Assembly: GCF_902489635.1 (NCBI RefSeq)
Contig: NZ_CABUAN010000001.1
Span: forward strand, 75,504 to 139,503
Direction of reading: 5' to 3'
Length of the DNA: 64,000 nt
Source: an uncultured Porphyromonas sp.
GTDB taxonomy: Bacteria > Bacteroidota > Bacteroidia > Bacteroidales > Porphyromonadaceae
In this document: one piece after another, positions 55,553 through 64,000 of the stretch
Numbering within the stretch: position 1 is the stretch's first letter
Layout: each line of letters begins with the position of its first letter
The notes under the pieces: generated by a model
What the model was told of the DNA's origin: nothing
What the model saw: only the letters and a program-made list of their open reading frames with translations
Database searches by the model: none
Position numbers and translations under genes: made by a program

Positions 55553-57340
55553 ATGCAGCACATACGTAACTTTTGTATCATAGCCCACATTGATCACGGC
55601 AAGAGTACCCTCGCCGATCGCCTTCTGGAGTACACAGGTACCGTCCAAAAGAAAGATCTGCAGGATCAAGTCCTCGACAATATGGATCTAGAGCGTGAGC
55701 GTGGCATCACGATCAAGAGCCACGCTATACAGATGTCCTATACTAAGGATGATGTGGAGTACACGCTCAACCTGATCGACACGCCAGGACACGTGGACTT
55801 CAGCTACGAGGTGTCTCGCTCCATAGCTGCATGTGAGGGTGCACTGCTCATCGTAGACGCTTCGCAAGGAATACAGGCGCAGACCATCAGCAACCTCTAC
55901 ATGGCGATCGAGCATGACCTGACGATCATACCAGTGGTCAACAAGATCGACCTGCCAGGCGCTTCGCCCGAAGAGGTGCAAGACCAGATCGTCAGCTTGC
56001 TGGGAGTAGATCCAGACGAAGTGCTCTTTGCCAGTGGTAAGACGGGACAGGGTGTCAACGAGATCCTCGATGCCATCGTAGAGCGTGTGCCAGCCCCTGT
56101 GGGTGATCCAGATGCTCCGCTACAAGCGCTCATCTTTGACTCCGTCTTCAATCCCTTCCGTGGCATCATCGCCTACTATAAGATTGTCAACGGCTCCATA
56201 GCCAAGGGCGACAAGGTCAAGTTCATCAATACAGGCATGGAGTACGACGCTGATGAGGTAGGCGTACTCAAGCTTGACATGATGCCGAGAGATCGGGTCA
56301 ACACGGGCGACGTGGGCTACATCATCTCTGGTATCAAGACCAGCAAAGAGGTCAAGGTAGGTGATACGATCACACACATACAGCGTCCTGCCTCAGAGGC
56401 TATCGCGGGCTTTGAGGAGGTCAAGCCGATGGTCTTCGCCGGTGTCTACCCCATTGACACGGAAGACTTTGAGGACCTGCGCGCTTCGCTCGAGAAGCTA
56501 CAGCTCAACGATGCTTCGCTCACCTTCACGCCTGAGAGCTCGGCAGCACTAGGCTTCGGCTTCCGCTGTGGATTCCTTGGTCTGCTCCACATGGAGATCA
56601 TTCAGGAGCGTCTCGACCGTGAGTTCAATATGAACGTCATCACGACCGTCCCCAACGTCTCCTACCTTGTTTACGACAAGAAGGGTGGCGTGACCGAGGT
56701 ACACAACCCGTCCGGTCTGCCCGATCCGATGCAGATCGACCATATCGAGGAGCCGTACATACGCGCTACGATCATCACAGATACCGCCTACATCGGTCCT
56801 ATCATGACGCTCTGCCTCGACAAGCGTGGCATCCTCATCAAGCAGGAGTACATCAGTGGCAACCGTGTCGAGATCTACTTCGATCTGCCTCTCGGTGAGA
56901 TCGTTATCGACTTCTATGACAAGCTCAAGAGCATCTCACGAGGCTACGCTTCCTTCGACTATCATCTGAGTGACTTCCGTCCCTCTAAGTTGGTCAAGCT
57001 AGACATCCTCCTCAATGGCGAGCCCGTCGATGCGCTCTCGACGCTGACGCACTTTGACAATAGCGTTCCCTTCGGTCGCCGTATGTGCGAGAAGCTCAAG
57101 GAGCTGATCCCGCGCCAGCAGTTTGACATAGCTATCCAAGCCGCTATCGGTGCTAAGATCATCGCCCGTGAGACGGTCAAGGCGGTACGCAAAGATGTGA
57201 CAGCCAAGTGCTATGGTGGTGATATCAGTCGTAAGCGTAAGCTACTAGAGAAGCAAAAAGAGGGTAAGAAGCGTATGAAGCAGATCGGCAACGTAGAGAT
57301 CCCGCAGAAAGCCTTCCTCGCTGTCCTCAAGCTCGACTAA
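55553..57340 (+). CDS. lepA: Elongation factor 4 (LepA)
   Basis: 595-residue ribosome-associated GTPase related to EF-G. Seen: [20 protein letters not shown] for the P-loop, [17 protein letters not shown] (switch I), [15 protein letters not shown] (switch II), and NKIDLPGA. The C-terminal domain typical of LepA rather than EF-G is present ([36 protein letters not shown], and [20 protein letters not shown]). Complete and normal length. Confidence 0.97.
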   Translation: MQHIRNFCIIAHIDHGKSTLADRLLEYTGTVQKKDLQDQVLDNMDLERERGITIKSHAIQMSYTKDDVEYTLNLIDTPGHVDFSYEVSRSIAACEGALLIVDASQGIQAQTISNLYMAIEHDLTIIPVVNKIDLPGASPEEVQDQIVSLLGVDPDEVLFASGKTGQGVNEILDAIVERVPAPVGDPDAPLQALIFDSVFNPFRGIIAYYKIVNGSIAKGDKVKFINTGMEYDADEVGVLKLDMMPRDRVNTGDVGYIISGIKTSKEVKVGDTITHIQRPASEAIAGFEEVKPMVFAGVYPIDTEDFEDLRASLEKLQLNDASLTFTPESSAALGFGFRCGFLGLLHMEIIQERLDREFNMNVITTVPNVSYLVYDKKGGVTEVHNPSGLPDPMQIDHIEEPYIRATIITDTAYIGPIMTLCLDKRGILIKQEYISGNRVEIYFDLPLGEIVIDFYDKLKSISRGYASFDYHLSDFRPSKLVKLDILLNGEPVDALSTLTHFDNSVPFGRRMCEKLKELIPRQQFDIAIQAAIGAKIIARETVKAVRKDVTAKCYGGDISRKRKLLEKQKEGKKRMKQIGNVEIPQKAFLAVLKLD

Positions 57341-57443
57341 AGCTACCGCTACAGCTCCTTTGATCTTCACAGCCTAGGCTCCCGTCTAGGCTCCCTAATT
57401 GTCCCCCATACGTAACAATTCACCTAGCCAAACGAACTAACCC

Positions 57444-59036
57444 ATGCCATCCCTAAAGCCTACACAGCAGAAGCAGCTCCGCAAGCCACAAGCCTCGCTC
57501 GATCGCACGACCGAGGGCAGAGTGCCACCTCAAGCGACAGATATTGAGGAGGCTGTACTAGGCGCCATACTACTGGAGAAGGAGGCTTTCTCCGAGATCA
57601 GCACGATCCTGGAGCCCGAGAGCTTCTACGTCCATGCGCATCAGACTATCTTTGAGGTCATGCGCGACCTCAGTCTAGAGGAGCAGCCCATAGACCTGCA
57701 CACGGTCAGTCAGAGACTACAGCGTGAGGGCAAGCTGGATCAGGTCGGGGGAATGCCCTTTCTCGTCGACCTAAGCAACCGAGTCATCAGTGCGGCCAAC
57801 CTAGAGTACCACGCCATGATTGTGGCGCAGAAAGCACTGAGCCGCAATCTCATCAAGTTCTCTACGGAGGTACTCACCTCTGCGTACGAAGACACCATCG
57901 ACATCGAGGATCAGATGGAGACCGCCGAGGGTGCTCTCTTCGCACTATCGCAGAAGCATCTTCGCAAAGATGTACAGCCTATCGATACCGTTCTCAAGAT
58001 TGCTATCGACGACATCAAGGCAGCGGCCAATAGTGCCGAGGGTATCAGTGGTATTTCCTCAGGCTTTGACGGCATCGATGCGATGACCGCAGGCTGGCAG
58101 AAGTCAGACCTCATCATCATCGCAGCGCGACCCGCTATCGGTAAGACAGCCTTCGTCCTATCGATGGCTAAGTATATCGCGGTAGACAATAAGATACCCG
58201 TTGCCCTCTTCAACCTTGAGATGAGTAGCGTACAGCTGGTCAAGCGTCTTATCAGTAACGTCTGTGAGCTCCCAGGCGAAAAGCTCAAGAGCGGTCAGCT
58301 CGAAAAGTTTGAGTGGACGCAGCTTGATGAGCGTATCAGCGTCTTGGAGAATACGCCCCTCTACATTGACGATACGCCCAGTCTCTCCGTCTTCGAGCTA
58401 CGTACTAAGGTGCGCCGTCTCGTGAGGGAACACGATATCAAGATCATCATCATCGACTACCTCCAGCTCATGAACGCTAGTGGTATGAACTTTGGCAACC
58501 GCGAGCAAGAGGTCAGCACCATCTCCCGCTCGCTCAAGATGCTTGCCAAGGAGCTAGACATCCCCATCATCGCCCTCTCACAGCTCAACCGAGATGTCGA
58601 GAAGCGCAAGAATGATAGCGGGACGAATAGTCGGGTGCCACAGCTCTCCGACCTGCGTGAGTCAGGAGCTATCGAGCAGGACGCCGATATGGTTTGCTTC
58701 CTACACAGACCCGAGGTCTATGGCATTATGCAAGATGACTATGGAGATACAAAGGGGATCGGTTACTTCATCATTGCCAAGCACCGTAACGGACCGATCG
58801 GTGATGTGCGTATCGGATTCCGTGGCGAGTTTGCTAAGTTCTACGCACTCGAGGAGGCGAACATGCACTACACCTCTCAGATCAATGGCGGTAGACCTCG
58901 CTCCACGGCGACATCCACGCCTAGTAGCTCTTCTATGGATAGTGCGCCCCACCCCTTCGATCAGTCGTTTAGTGCTGGAGCCTCAGACTTCAACCCGATG
59001 TCCTCTGACGATGAGGAGAGAGACTTCCCCTTCTGA
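57444..59036 (+). CDS. dnaB: Replicative DNA helicase DnaB
   Basis: Hexameric helicase driving the replication fork. 530 residues. N-terminal domain (EEAVLGAILLEKEAFSEIST) and RecA-like core with Walker A ARPAIGKTAF, PVALFNLEMSS, IIIDYLQLM and LSQLNRDVEKR, followed by GAIEQDADMVCFLHRPEVY. No intein interrupts the usual sites. The C-terminal tail is Ser/Pro-rich (STATSTPSSSSMDSAPH) and ends DEERDFPF. The TGA stop at 59034-59036 lies over the MITE left end, so its GA come from the mobile element. The tail sequence before it looks intact, and no gene follows in the same direction. Confidence 0.96.
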   Translation: MPSLKPTQQKQLRKPQASLDRTTEGRVPPQATDIEEAVLGAILLEKEAFSEISTILEPESFYVHAHQTIFEVMRDLSLEEQPIDLHTVSQRLQREGKLDQVGGMPFLVDLSNRVISAANLEYHAMIVAQKALSRNLIKFSTEVLTSAYEDTIDIEDQMETAEGALFALSQKHLRKDVQPIDTVLKIAIDDIKAAANSAEGISGISSGFDGIDAMTAGWQKSDLIIIAARPAIGKTAFVLSMAKYIAVDNKIPVALFNLEMSSVQLVKRLISNVCELPGEKLKSGQLEKFEWTQLDERISVLENTPLYIDDTPSLSVFELRTKVRRLVREHDIKIIIIDYLQLMNASGMNFGNREQEVSTISRSLKMLAKELDIPIIALSQLNRDVEKRKNDSGTNSRVPQLSDLRESGAIEQDADMVCFLHRPEVYGIMQDDYGDTKGIGYFIIAKHRNGPIGDVRIGFRGEFAKFYALEEANMHYTSQINGGRPRSTATSTPSSSSMDSAPHPFDQSFSAGASDFNPMSSDDEERDFPF

Positions 59037-59209
59037 GACTGTTGCAAAAGTCAACAGTCTCACAATCTTGCAAGCAAGATTGTCTAGACTTTGCAGAAAG
59101 GATGAAGCGCAAGGCGCTGAGGGTGAGGTCTGAAGGGAGCATACCTCCGTATGTGACCGAAGCCGAATCCCGAAAGCAACACAGCGATTCGCCTTTATGC
59201 AACAGTCTC
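59035..59209 (+). mobile_element. 175-bp MITE, copy 4, at the dnaB stop codon
   Basis: Full-length copy with the canonical ends. The first two bases (GA) complete the dnaB TGA stop. No target duplication is seen around it. Confidence 0.92.
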
Positions 59210-59251
59210 CCTACTAAGACATTTAGTCCGCTACTAAAGCAATCCATTGAC

Positions 59252-59285
59252 GAGACTGTCACCTTTACCGTGGCAGTCTCTTTTT
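59252..59285 (+). terminator. Rho-independent terminator after dnaB
   Basis: GAGACTG-CAC and GTG-CAGTCTC form a stem around CTTTACC-like loop bases, followed by TTTTT. It shares GAGACTG / CAGTCTC with the MITE ends, so it may be related to them. Confidence 0.7.
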
Positions 59286-59301
59286 GTTTGCGCGCCCTCT
59301 T

Positions 59302-59328
59302 GAGACTGTTGCAAAAGTCAACAGTCTC
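59302..59328. repeat. Solo MITE-end hairpin
   Basis: Identical to the first 27 bases of the MITE: GAGACTGTTG, 7 nt, CAACAGTCTC. It lies between the convergent dnaB unit and the small membrane protein gene, just 3 bp past the latter's stop, and could act as a terminator. Whether it is a solo end left by deletion or a captured hairpin is open. Confidence 0.75.
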
Positions 59329-59331
59329 CTC

Positions 59332-59613
59332 TTACTCCTCCTCAAAGTCTACGTACTCCCCTTGGTCCTTCTCAAACTTCTTCTTCGCGATATCCTTCAT
59401 GTCGAGCTTGCCCTGCTGTGACTGGGCGTCGGCAGAGCTTTGCTGTGAAGCGGCTGAGTGCCACCCCTTACGAGGAGCTTTTCGTGACTTAGTGTGCGGG
59501 TCAGCCTGCTGTATGTAGCGTCTCACCATCCAGTACAAGATGCGAGGCGCCAAGTGTCTAATGAGCAGGTACGCAAGTCCTAAGACGAGGATCAGACCAA
59601 ATATGAATTCCAT
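59332..59613 (-). CDS. Small membrane protein resembling DUF4834
   Basis: 93 residues. One N-terminal membrane helix (FIFGLILVLGLAYLLIRHLA) followed by a basic segment (RILYWMVRRYIQQ) and a hydrophilic tail rich in Gln, Lys and Ser (SAASQQSSADAQSQQGK), ending in an acidic stretch. The layout fits the Bacteroidetes DUF4834 family from memory; function unknown. It lies 23 bp downstream of pssA and is likely co-transcribed with psd and pssA. Confidence 0.7.
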   Translation of the reverse strand: MEFIFGLILVLGLAYLLIRHLAPRILYWMVRRYIQQADPHTKSRKAPRKGWHSAASQQSSADAQSQQGKLDMKDIAKKKFEKDQGEYVDFEEE

Positions 59614-59636
59614 GTGTGTTGGGGTAGATTAAGGTG

Positions 59637-60404
59637 TTACTGTTGAGCCGCGGCATCGATAGCATCCGAATTGCTCTTGATCTGCCGACCGATGACCAGC
59701 GAGACGATGATATAGAGCAGCATCACTAGGCGTAGCGTGCTAGCCACGGAGCCTAGCCACATATAGAGACAGCCCGCAGGAACTAGGATCACGCCCCATG
59801 CGATGAGGATGATCGTACCATGAGGCGCTTTCATCTGTGCGCTTAGATGCTTCAGCGAGAGCATCGGCATACGGCTCACCATCAGGATACAGGAGAGAAG
59901 GAGCAATCCGTAGCTAGTCACCAGCGAAAGCGTATCCACCGCACAGGCACAAGTAGAGAGCGAGATGCCGATCCACAAGAGCGCAGAGGCAGGCACTGGT
60001 AGCCCACGAAAGTAGTTGCTCGACCCCGTATCATTATTAAAGAGTGCCAAGCGGTAGGCTGCAAAAGGTAAGATCAGGAGAAAAGGTTGCGACATCATCA
60101 GAGCCGTAGACGCGGCATAGCCACTCGCCAAGAGTCTCCCCTCCATCGTGCAGAGAGCTAGGAGTGCTGGTGCTAAGCCAAAGGTCACCACATCTGAGAG
60201 CGAGTCCAGGTCAGCGCCTATCGGAGAGGTCGCATGCAGGAGACGCGCCACCAGACCATCGAGCAGGTCAAAGAAAGCACCCACAGCAATCCAGATAGCA
60301 CCCATCTGGTACTCCTTATAGTATAGGATTGAGATGATAGCTGCCGCCCCCGAGAGGATATTGCACAGCGTTAGGAGATTGGGGATAAATTGTCTTATCT
60401 TCAT
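59637..60404 (-). CDS. pssA: CDP-diacylglycerol-serine O-phosphatidyltransferase
   Basis: Integral membrane enzyme making phosphatidylserine. 255 residues from ATG 60404 (MKIRQFIPNLLTLCNILSG); an upstream in-frame ATG at 60434 adds a polar run before the first helix and is less likely. The CDP-alcohol phosphotransferase motif is complete: DLLDGLVARLLHAT, then GADLDSLSD (DG-x2-AR-x8-G-x3-D-x3-D). About eight hydrophobic segments. It follows psd by 39 bp; together the pair makes phosphatidylethanolamine. Confidence 0.94.
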   Translation of the reverse strand: MKIRQFIPNLLTLCNILSGAAAIISILYYKEYQMGAIWIAVGAFFDLLDGLVARLLHATSPIGADLDSLSDVVTFGLAPALLALCTMEGRLLASGYAASTALMMSQPFLLILPFAAYRLALFNNDTGSSNYFRGLPVPASALLWIGISLSTCACAVDTLSLVTSYGLLLLSCILMVSRMPMLSLKHLSAQMKAPHGTIILIAWGVILVPAGCLYMWLGSVASTLRLVMLLYIIVSLVIGRQIKSNSDAIDAAAQQ

Positions 60405-60443
60405 CACAGCGTTGTTTTGATCATCATACAGCAAGAAGTGTGC

Positions 60444-61118
60444 CTACTGGGGCAGATAGCCCAGCGTTGTCTCACCGCCCACCACTTCGTCGCCTATCTT
60501 GATCGCTATCTCCGTACCCAGCGGCAGGTAAAGGTCAATGCGTGAGCCAAACTTGATGAAGCCAAGGAAGTCCTCGACTGTCACCTCATCGCCCACCTTC
60601 GGGTAAGTGACGATACGACGTGCCACAGCCCCAGCGATCTGACGCTCTAGCACCTCATGACCGCCATCTGTACGAATGATCACCGCCGACCGCTCATTGA
60701 GCACGCTACTCTTAGGGAGAAAAGCCTTGTAGTAAGCACCGCTCTGATGCTCCACATGGGTGATCGTACCATTGCAGGCGACCCAGTTAGCATGCACATT
60801 GTAGAGCGACATAAAGATCGATAGCTTGAGGCATCGGCGTCCCAGCAGCTCAGGCTCCTCGACCTCCTCCATGACCACCACCTTGCCATCGGCCGGCGCT
60901 ACGATGAGACGTCTATTGGCCGCCTCGCTATTGCTACGCCTGGGGAAGCGAAAGAAGTTTAGCGCCAGCCCCATCACCACGAGCGATACCAGTAGGGTCA
61001 AGATAAATACCCCCTTAAAGGGCACAAAGACAAAGGTTGCCCAGCAAGCCAACGTCAGTATGAGGAAGAATGAGACGAGGAGTCCCACCCCCTCGCGATG
61101 TAGTCGTACCTTTTTCAT
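60444..61118 (-). CDS. psd: Phosphatidylserine decarboxylase, short type
   Basis: Converts phosphatidylserine to phosphatidylethanolamine. 224 residues, the compact archaeal-type form. Two N-terminal hydrophobic stretches (LLVSFFLILTLACWATFVFV and ILTLLVSLVVMGLALNF), then VAPADGKVVVMEE, IFMSLYNVHANWV, and FIKFGSRIDLYLP. The Gly-Ser pair of the last motif (Ser about residue 192) is the self-cleavage site that yields the pyruvoyl cofactor and the small alpha chain. It heads the operon with pssA and the small membrane protein. Confidence 0.95.
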   Translation of the reverse strand: MKKVRLHREGVGLLVSFFLILTLACWATFVFVPFKGVFILTLLVSLVVMGLALNFFRFPRRSNSEAANRRLIVAPADGKVVVMEEVEEPELLGRRCLKLSIFMSLYNVHANWVACNGTITHVEHQSGAYYKAFLPKSSVLNERSAVIIRTDGGHEVLERQIAGAVARRIVTYPKVGDEVTVEDFLGFIKFGSRIDLYLPLGTEIAIKIGDEVVGGETTLGYLPQ

Positions 61119-61160
61119 TATGGATTAAGTAGAATAGGAATCGGCAGTAATTATGATAGG

Positions 61161-61168
61161 CAAAGATA
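61161..61168 (-). promoter_or_regulatory. -7 element (TATCTTTG) for psd-pssA
   Basis: On the minus strand TATCTTTG, 43 bp before the psd ATG. A TTTG occurs upstream but at about 12 bp, too close for the usual -33 spacing. Confidence 0.55.
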
Positions 61169-61249
61169 CAAAATAGCCCCCAAAGCTCTACCCCACTACC
61201 TAACCCACAACCCTACATCGGACTACTCGTGAGAGCTGCGGAGTCTAGG

Positions 61250-63751
61250 CTACTGCACACCAGTCCTCTGGTCTAGGTCGGAGGTGGCGAGAGACTCGTT
61301 GCGCGTCACCTTGCGGCTCTTGCCCGAGTTGAAGTTGTACGTGATCTTTAGACCGATAGCACGCGCTTGGATCATATTCCTTTGGTTATACTCGAAGTCA
61401 TCGCCCCACTTCCTCGTCTCGAAGCGGTTGTATTGCGAGAAGGGGTGCTGAGCCGTCAAGGTTAGATCCAGTTTGTCGTCCCAGAAGCTCTTCTTCAGGT
61501 AGAAGCTATACCCATGGCTGTATGAGTAGGTCGTGCGGAGTGTCGGCGGATTGGCATAGTAGTACCACGAAGCTCCTAGGTACCACGACTTGGGGAGCGT
61601 GACATCCACATTGGCGGACAGCATGTTCTCCCAGTTCCGCTGAGAGAGACCTTCACTAGGATAGTCGAAGAGGTGATACCTACAACTCCAAAAGAACGTA
61701 AGCGAGAGGGGCATGATAGGACGCCAGTTCATCCAAAGCGAAGCGTTCGGCACACGGTGCAAGCCTGCATTAGCAAAGGTATGATACAGTATCTCTGGAC
61801 TTTTGGGGTCTCTATACCTCACGGACATAATCGCATTGTTGGTTTGCTCATAGCCCGTCGTTAGACTGAGGTAGAGTTGGTTCGAAAAGAATGTATAGGA
61901 GAGGTCTACATTGTGATGTAGCTCCGACTGCAAGTAAGGATTGCCAAAAGAGATGTCGTAGGTTGTCACCTGACTTCGATAAGGATTGAGACGCCAGATA
62001 GAGGGACGGATAGGGCTCATCTTGTAAGAGAGGAAGAGCTGCTGGCGGTCAGTGAGCATGTAGGAGAGCGTAGCCGTAGGGATCAGGTCTATGCCCGTCT
62101 TGTGAAAGTCTCCCTCACTGTTTTGCGAGAAAGTTATCTTGTCATAGACCAGCGTGCCTCGTGCTCCAGCGGAGAGAGCGAAGCGTTCACCCTGCCAAGC
62201 GTAGTTGGCATAAGCTGACGTAAGGCTCTGCAGCTGACTCATGTCTCCCTGACGGTAGAGCGGGTTATTCACCTCTTGCCAGTCGCCCTTGCCTTCGTTC
62301 CAGAGATGGTACTCAGGGCGAGAGCTACCCAGTCGTAGCACCTCCTTGACACCTACCTGCAGAGCGTGTCCTCCGCTCCAGATAAACTGATAGTCGCTCT
62401 GTAAGGCATGCTCGCTCAGACCTCCGCGTGAACGCTCCATACGTCGTGTCTCATCATAGGGAGAGCTCTCCCAGCTGGTGAAGCCATCTCGGTACTGACG
62501 CTCAGTCCACTCCTTGTACCTCAGGTCTGGGTTGTAAGCGTAGCGATAACCTATCGAGAAGCGGGGCTGCTTGTCCGCTGCATAGAGATTGCGATAAATA
62601 AGGTTACCCTCTACAGAGCCAGAGGTCAAGCGCATCTGATTGAGCGACGTGGCATATCGTGTAGGCTCATTAGGACGATCGAAAGTTTGCTGAGAGAGCC
62701 CTGTAGAGTAGACCGATGAGACGAAGAGGTGCCCATCAGCGTAGAGGCTATTCAGGCTATCTATGGCGTACTCTCCCATCAAGCTACCGACATGGTTTTG
62801 GAAGACACCATCGTTGTTACTCCCAGCCACCGCGGTGGACTTGAAGAGGCTGGTCGTCTTATCCCCTTGGAATGTGCGTCTAGATATATCCACAGGCTGA
62901 TCCTTATGACGCGTATAGTCATAGTTGTAGTTGAGCGCTACGCTAAGCTTACCCTTAGTGAGAGTCAGACTTGAGGTGCCATTGATATTGGGGATTGTAG
63001 AGCCCATCAGAGAGACTAGGCCGCTGTACCCATCTAGGCTCTTGCTCTCAGTGATGATATTGATGATAGCATCTCCAGCAGAGGCGTCGTAGCGAGCATC
63101 TACCTGTGTGATCACCTCTATACCCTTGACGCTACTGGCTGGGATGCCTCGCAAGACCTCCGTGGGGTTCATCGAGGCAACACGAGAGGGCGACCCGTTG
63201 ATGTAGACGGAGAAGTTTGACGACCCCTTGACACGTATATTTCCCTCTCCATCTACAGTGACGAGGGGCACCTTGCGCAGGGCAAAGAGGAGATTGTCCG
63301 TCTGAGCCAAGACGTCGTTTTTCATATCATAGGTCAAGCCTTTGGGAGAGAGTTTGATGAGCTTGCGTCGCGCCACCACCTGCACCTCGTCTAGAGTCTG
63401 AGCATCGGGTGCTAGGTAGATCGTGTCTAGACTGTTCTGTCCCGCCTGCGTCGTGACCCGCATTTGTCTGGTCTGAAAGCCAACCGACCTAATCGTCAGC
63501 TGGTAGTTACCCGTACGGGGCAATGTCATCTCGAAGTGTCCCTGCTCATTGCTCACCGCTCCGCCTGTCAACTGCTCGTCTAGTAGTTTGTACTCAATCG
63601 TAGCGTAGGCTATCGCCTCGTGACGTACGGAGTCCATAACGACGCCACTGATCTGACAAGGAGATGTCTGCGCCGAGACGGATAGTGCGACAAATAATAG
63701 CCCCGTCACTAGGAGGGCTTTGCGGATAAGGGTTGATAATATACGTTCCAT
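61250..63751 (-). CDS. TonB-dependent-receptor-like outer-membrane protein
   Basis: 833 residues from ATG 63751, the first one ahead of a clear signal peptide (MERILSTLIRKALLVTGLLF ending VSAQ); an upstream ATG at 63802 adds non-signal residues. Then a carboxypeptidase-regulatory-like domain (ISGVVMDSVRHEAIAYATIE), a plug domain (TDNLLFALRKVPLVTVDGEG, YINGSPSRVAS), and a long beta-barrel ending in ARAIGLKITYNFNSG. This matches the outer-membrane beta-barrel family related to TonB-dependent receptors, of unknown substrate. There is no SusD partner. The gene to the left of the window edge encodes a similar barrel end. Confidence 0.88.
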   Translation of the reverse strand: MERILSTLIRKALLVTGLLFVALSVSAQTSPCQISGVVMDSVRHEAIAYATIEYKLLDEQLTGGAVSNEQGHFEMTLPRTGNYQLTIRSVGFQTRQMRVTTQAGQNSLDTIYLAPDAQTLDEVQVVARRKLIKLSPKGLTYDMKNDVLAQTDNLLFALRKVPLVTVDGEGNIRVKGSSNFSVYINGSPSRVASMNPTEVLRGIPASSVKGIEVITQVDARYDASAGDAIINIITESKSLDGYSGLVSLMGSTIPNINGTSSLTLTKGKLSVALNYNYDYTRHKDQPVDISRRTFQGDKTTSLFKSTAVAGSNNDGVFQNHVGSLMGEYAIDSLNSLYADGHLFVSSVYSTGLSQQTFDRPNEPTRYATSLNQMRLTSGSVEGNLIYRNLYAADKQPRFSIGYRYAYNPDLRYKEWTERQYRDGFTSWESSPYDETRRMERSRGGLSEHALQSDYQFIWSGGHALQVGVKEVLRLGSSRPEYHLWNEGKGDWQEVNNPLYRQGDMSQLQSLTSAYANYAWQGERFALSAGARGTLVYDKITFSQNSEGDFHKTGIDLIPTATLSYMLTDRQQLFLSYKMSPIRPSIWRLNPYRSQVTTYDISFGNPYLQSELHHNVDLSYTFFSNQLYLSLTTGYEQTNNAIMSVRYRDPKSPEILYHTFANAGLHRVPNASLWMNWRPIMPLSLTFFWSCRYHLFDYPSEGLSQRNWENMLSANVDVTLPKSWYLGASWYYYANPPTLRTTYSYSHGYSFYLKKSFWDDKLDLTLTAQHPFSQYNRFETRKWGDDFEYNQRNMIQARAIGLKITYNFNSGKSRKVTRNESLATSDLDQRTGVQ

Positions 63752-63822
63752 TTGACGATTACTGTTACAAAGACAAAGGTCGGAAGTTTTTCCCTGTTTC
63801 ACAAGAGCTAAAAGGGTAATTG

Positions 63823-64000
63823 TTAGAAGCGGCGCTCGATGTCTCGTGCACCTTGGCTGCGAGTGGAGGAGGTGTCCTTGCCGTTGGAGAACTTGTAGGA
63901 GATCGATAGGTAGAGCGTCGGAACGTCGTAGCGATTGTCGAAGGAGACGCTGTAGCCGTCGTACTGGCTCACCCCTTTGTAGTGCGAGACTAGAAGGTTT
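63823..64000 (-). CDS. Outer-membrane beta-barrel protein, C-terminal 58 residues only
   Basis: The 3' end of a further minus-strand gene, cut by the window edge. The visible peptide ends in the typical barrel strand (NRYDVPTLYLSISYKFSNGK) and a charged tail (GARDIERRF). It resembles the end of the neighbouring receptor-like protein, so the two are probably tandem paralogues. The stop lies 71 bp before the next start. Confidence 0.7.
   Translation of the reverse strand, partial: NLLVSHYKGVSQYDGYSVSFDNRYDVPTLYLSISYKFSNGKDTSSTRSQGARDIERRF

Noticed and set aside
59302..59328. A fifth full MITE copy
   Set aside because: Only the 27-bp terminal hairpin is present; the rest of the element is missing.

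Overview
The window looks like a chromosomal segment of a Bacteroidales bacterium, most likely Porphyromonas or a close relative. Two secreted proteins end in type IX secretion (Por) sorting domains. Many genes follow a TAnnTTTG motif, the Bacteroidetes -7 element. The DUF1599 - DoxX-like - tpiA - SPOR - folE order and the MsrAB fusion are typical of the group. The species is inference.

Layout. 1-4.1 kb (minus): end-clipped sensor histidine kinase, CobC-like phosphatase, an S4 protein without a catalytic domain, gltX. 4.35-8.9 kb (plus): serB, Dabb protein, msrAB, two glycosyltransferases. 9.5-20.4 kb (plus): lon, the tpiA/folE block, PRiA4-ORF3-like protein, miaA, radC, pfkA, mutY. 20.9-21.4 kb (minus): rubredoxin and a small stress membrane protein. 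21.6-25.4 kb (plus): bioD, the (p)ppGpp enzyme rsh, and a TatD-family gene whose 5' end is replaced by a MITE. 26.6-34.3 kb (minus): an A/T-richer, apparently acquired defence-like operon: XRE regulator, PLD-SNF2 helicase, Eco57I-type methylase, a nuclease-like gene remnant and an unknown 223-residue protein. 34.4-39.2 kb: nspC, ftsY, rimO and an HU-like/LysM membrane protein. 39.7-47.8 kb: lrgAB, a secreted serine protease split from its sorting domain by an in-frame TGA, sppA, lpxK, thiL. 48.4-59.0 kb: secreted LRR protein, mscS, pheT, yebC, lepA, dnaB. 59.3-64 kb (minus): small membrane protein, pssA, psd and two outer-membrane beta-barrel proteins (one clipped).

The intergenic DNA is the most unusual part. 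It holds (i) four copies of a 175-bp MITE plus a solo copy of its terminal hairpin. One copy forms the 5' end of the tatD reading frame and another supplies part of the dnaB stop codon. It also holds (ii) arrays of short palindromes in at least six gaps. Family A (three copies near 9.0-9.4, 25.4-25.8 and 26.0-26.3 kb) is built on CCACGTGG. Family B (20.7 and 47.9-48.2 kb) is built on GTTCC...GGAAC. A mixed degenerate array lies at 39.4 kb. A and B share building blocks (TTTCC-centre-GGAAA and TCCTCCG half-units), so they look like one superfamily.

Best candidates for undescribed biology are the palindrome superfamily and the four-part helicase/methylase locus with its lost nuclease-like gene. 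No tRNA, rRNA, CRISPR or riboswitch was recognised.
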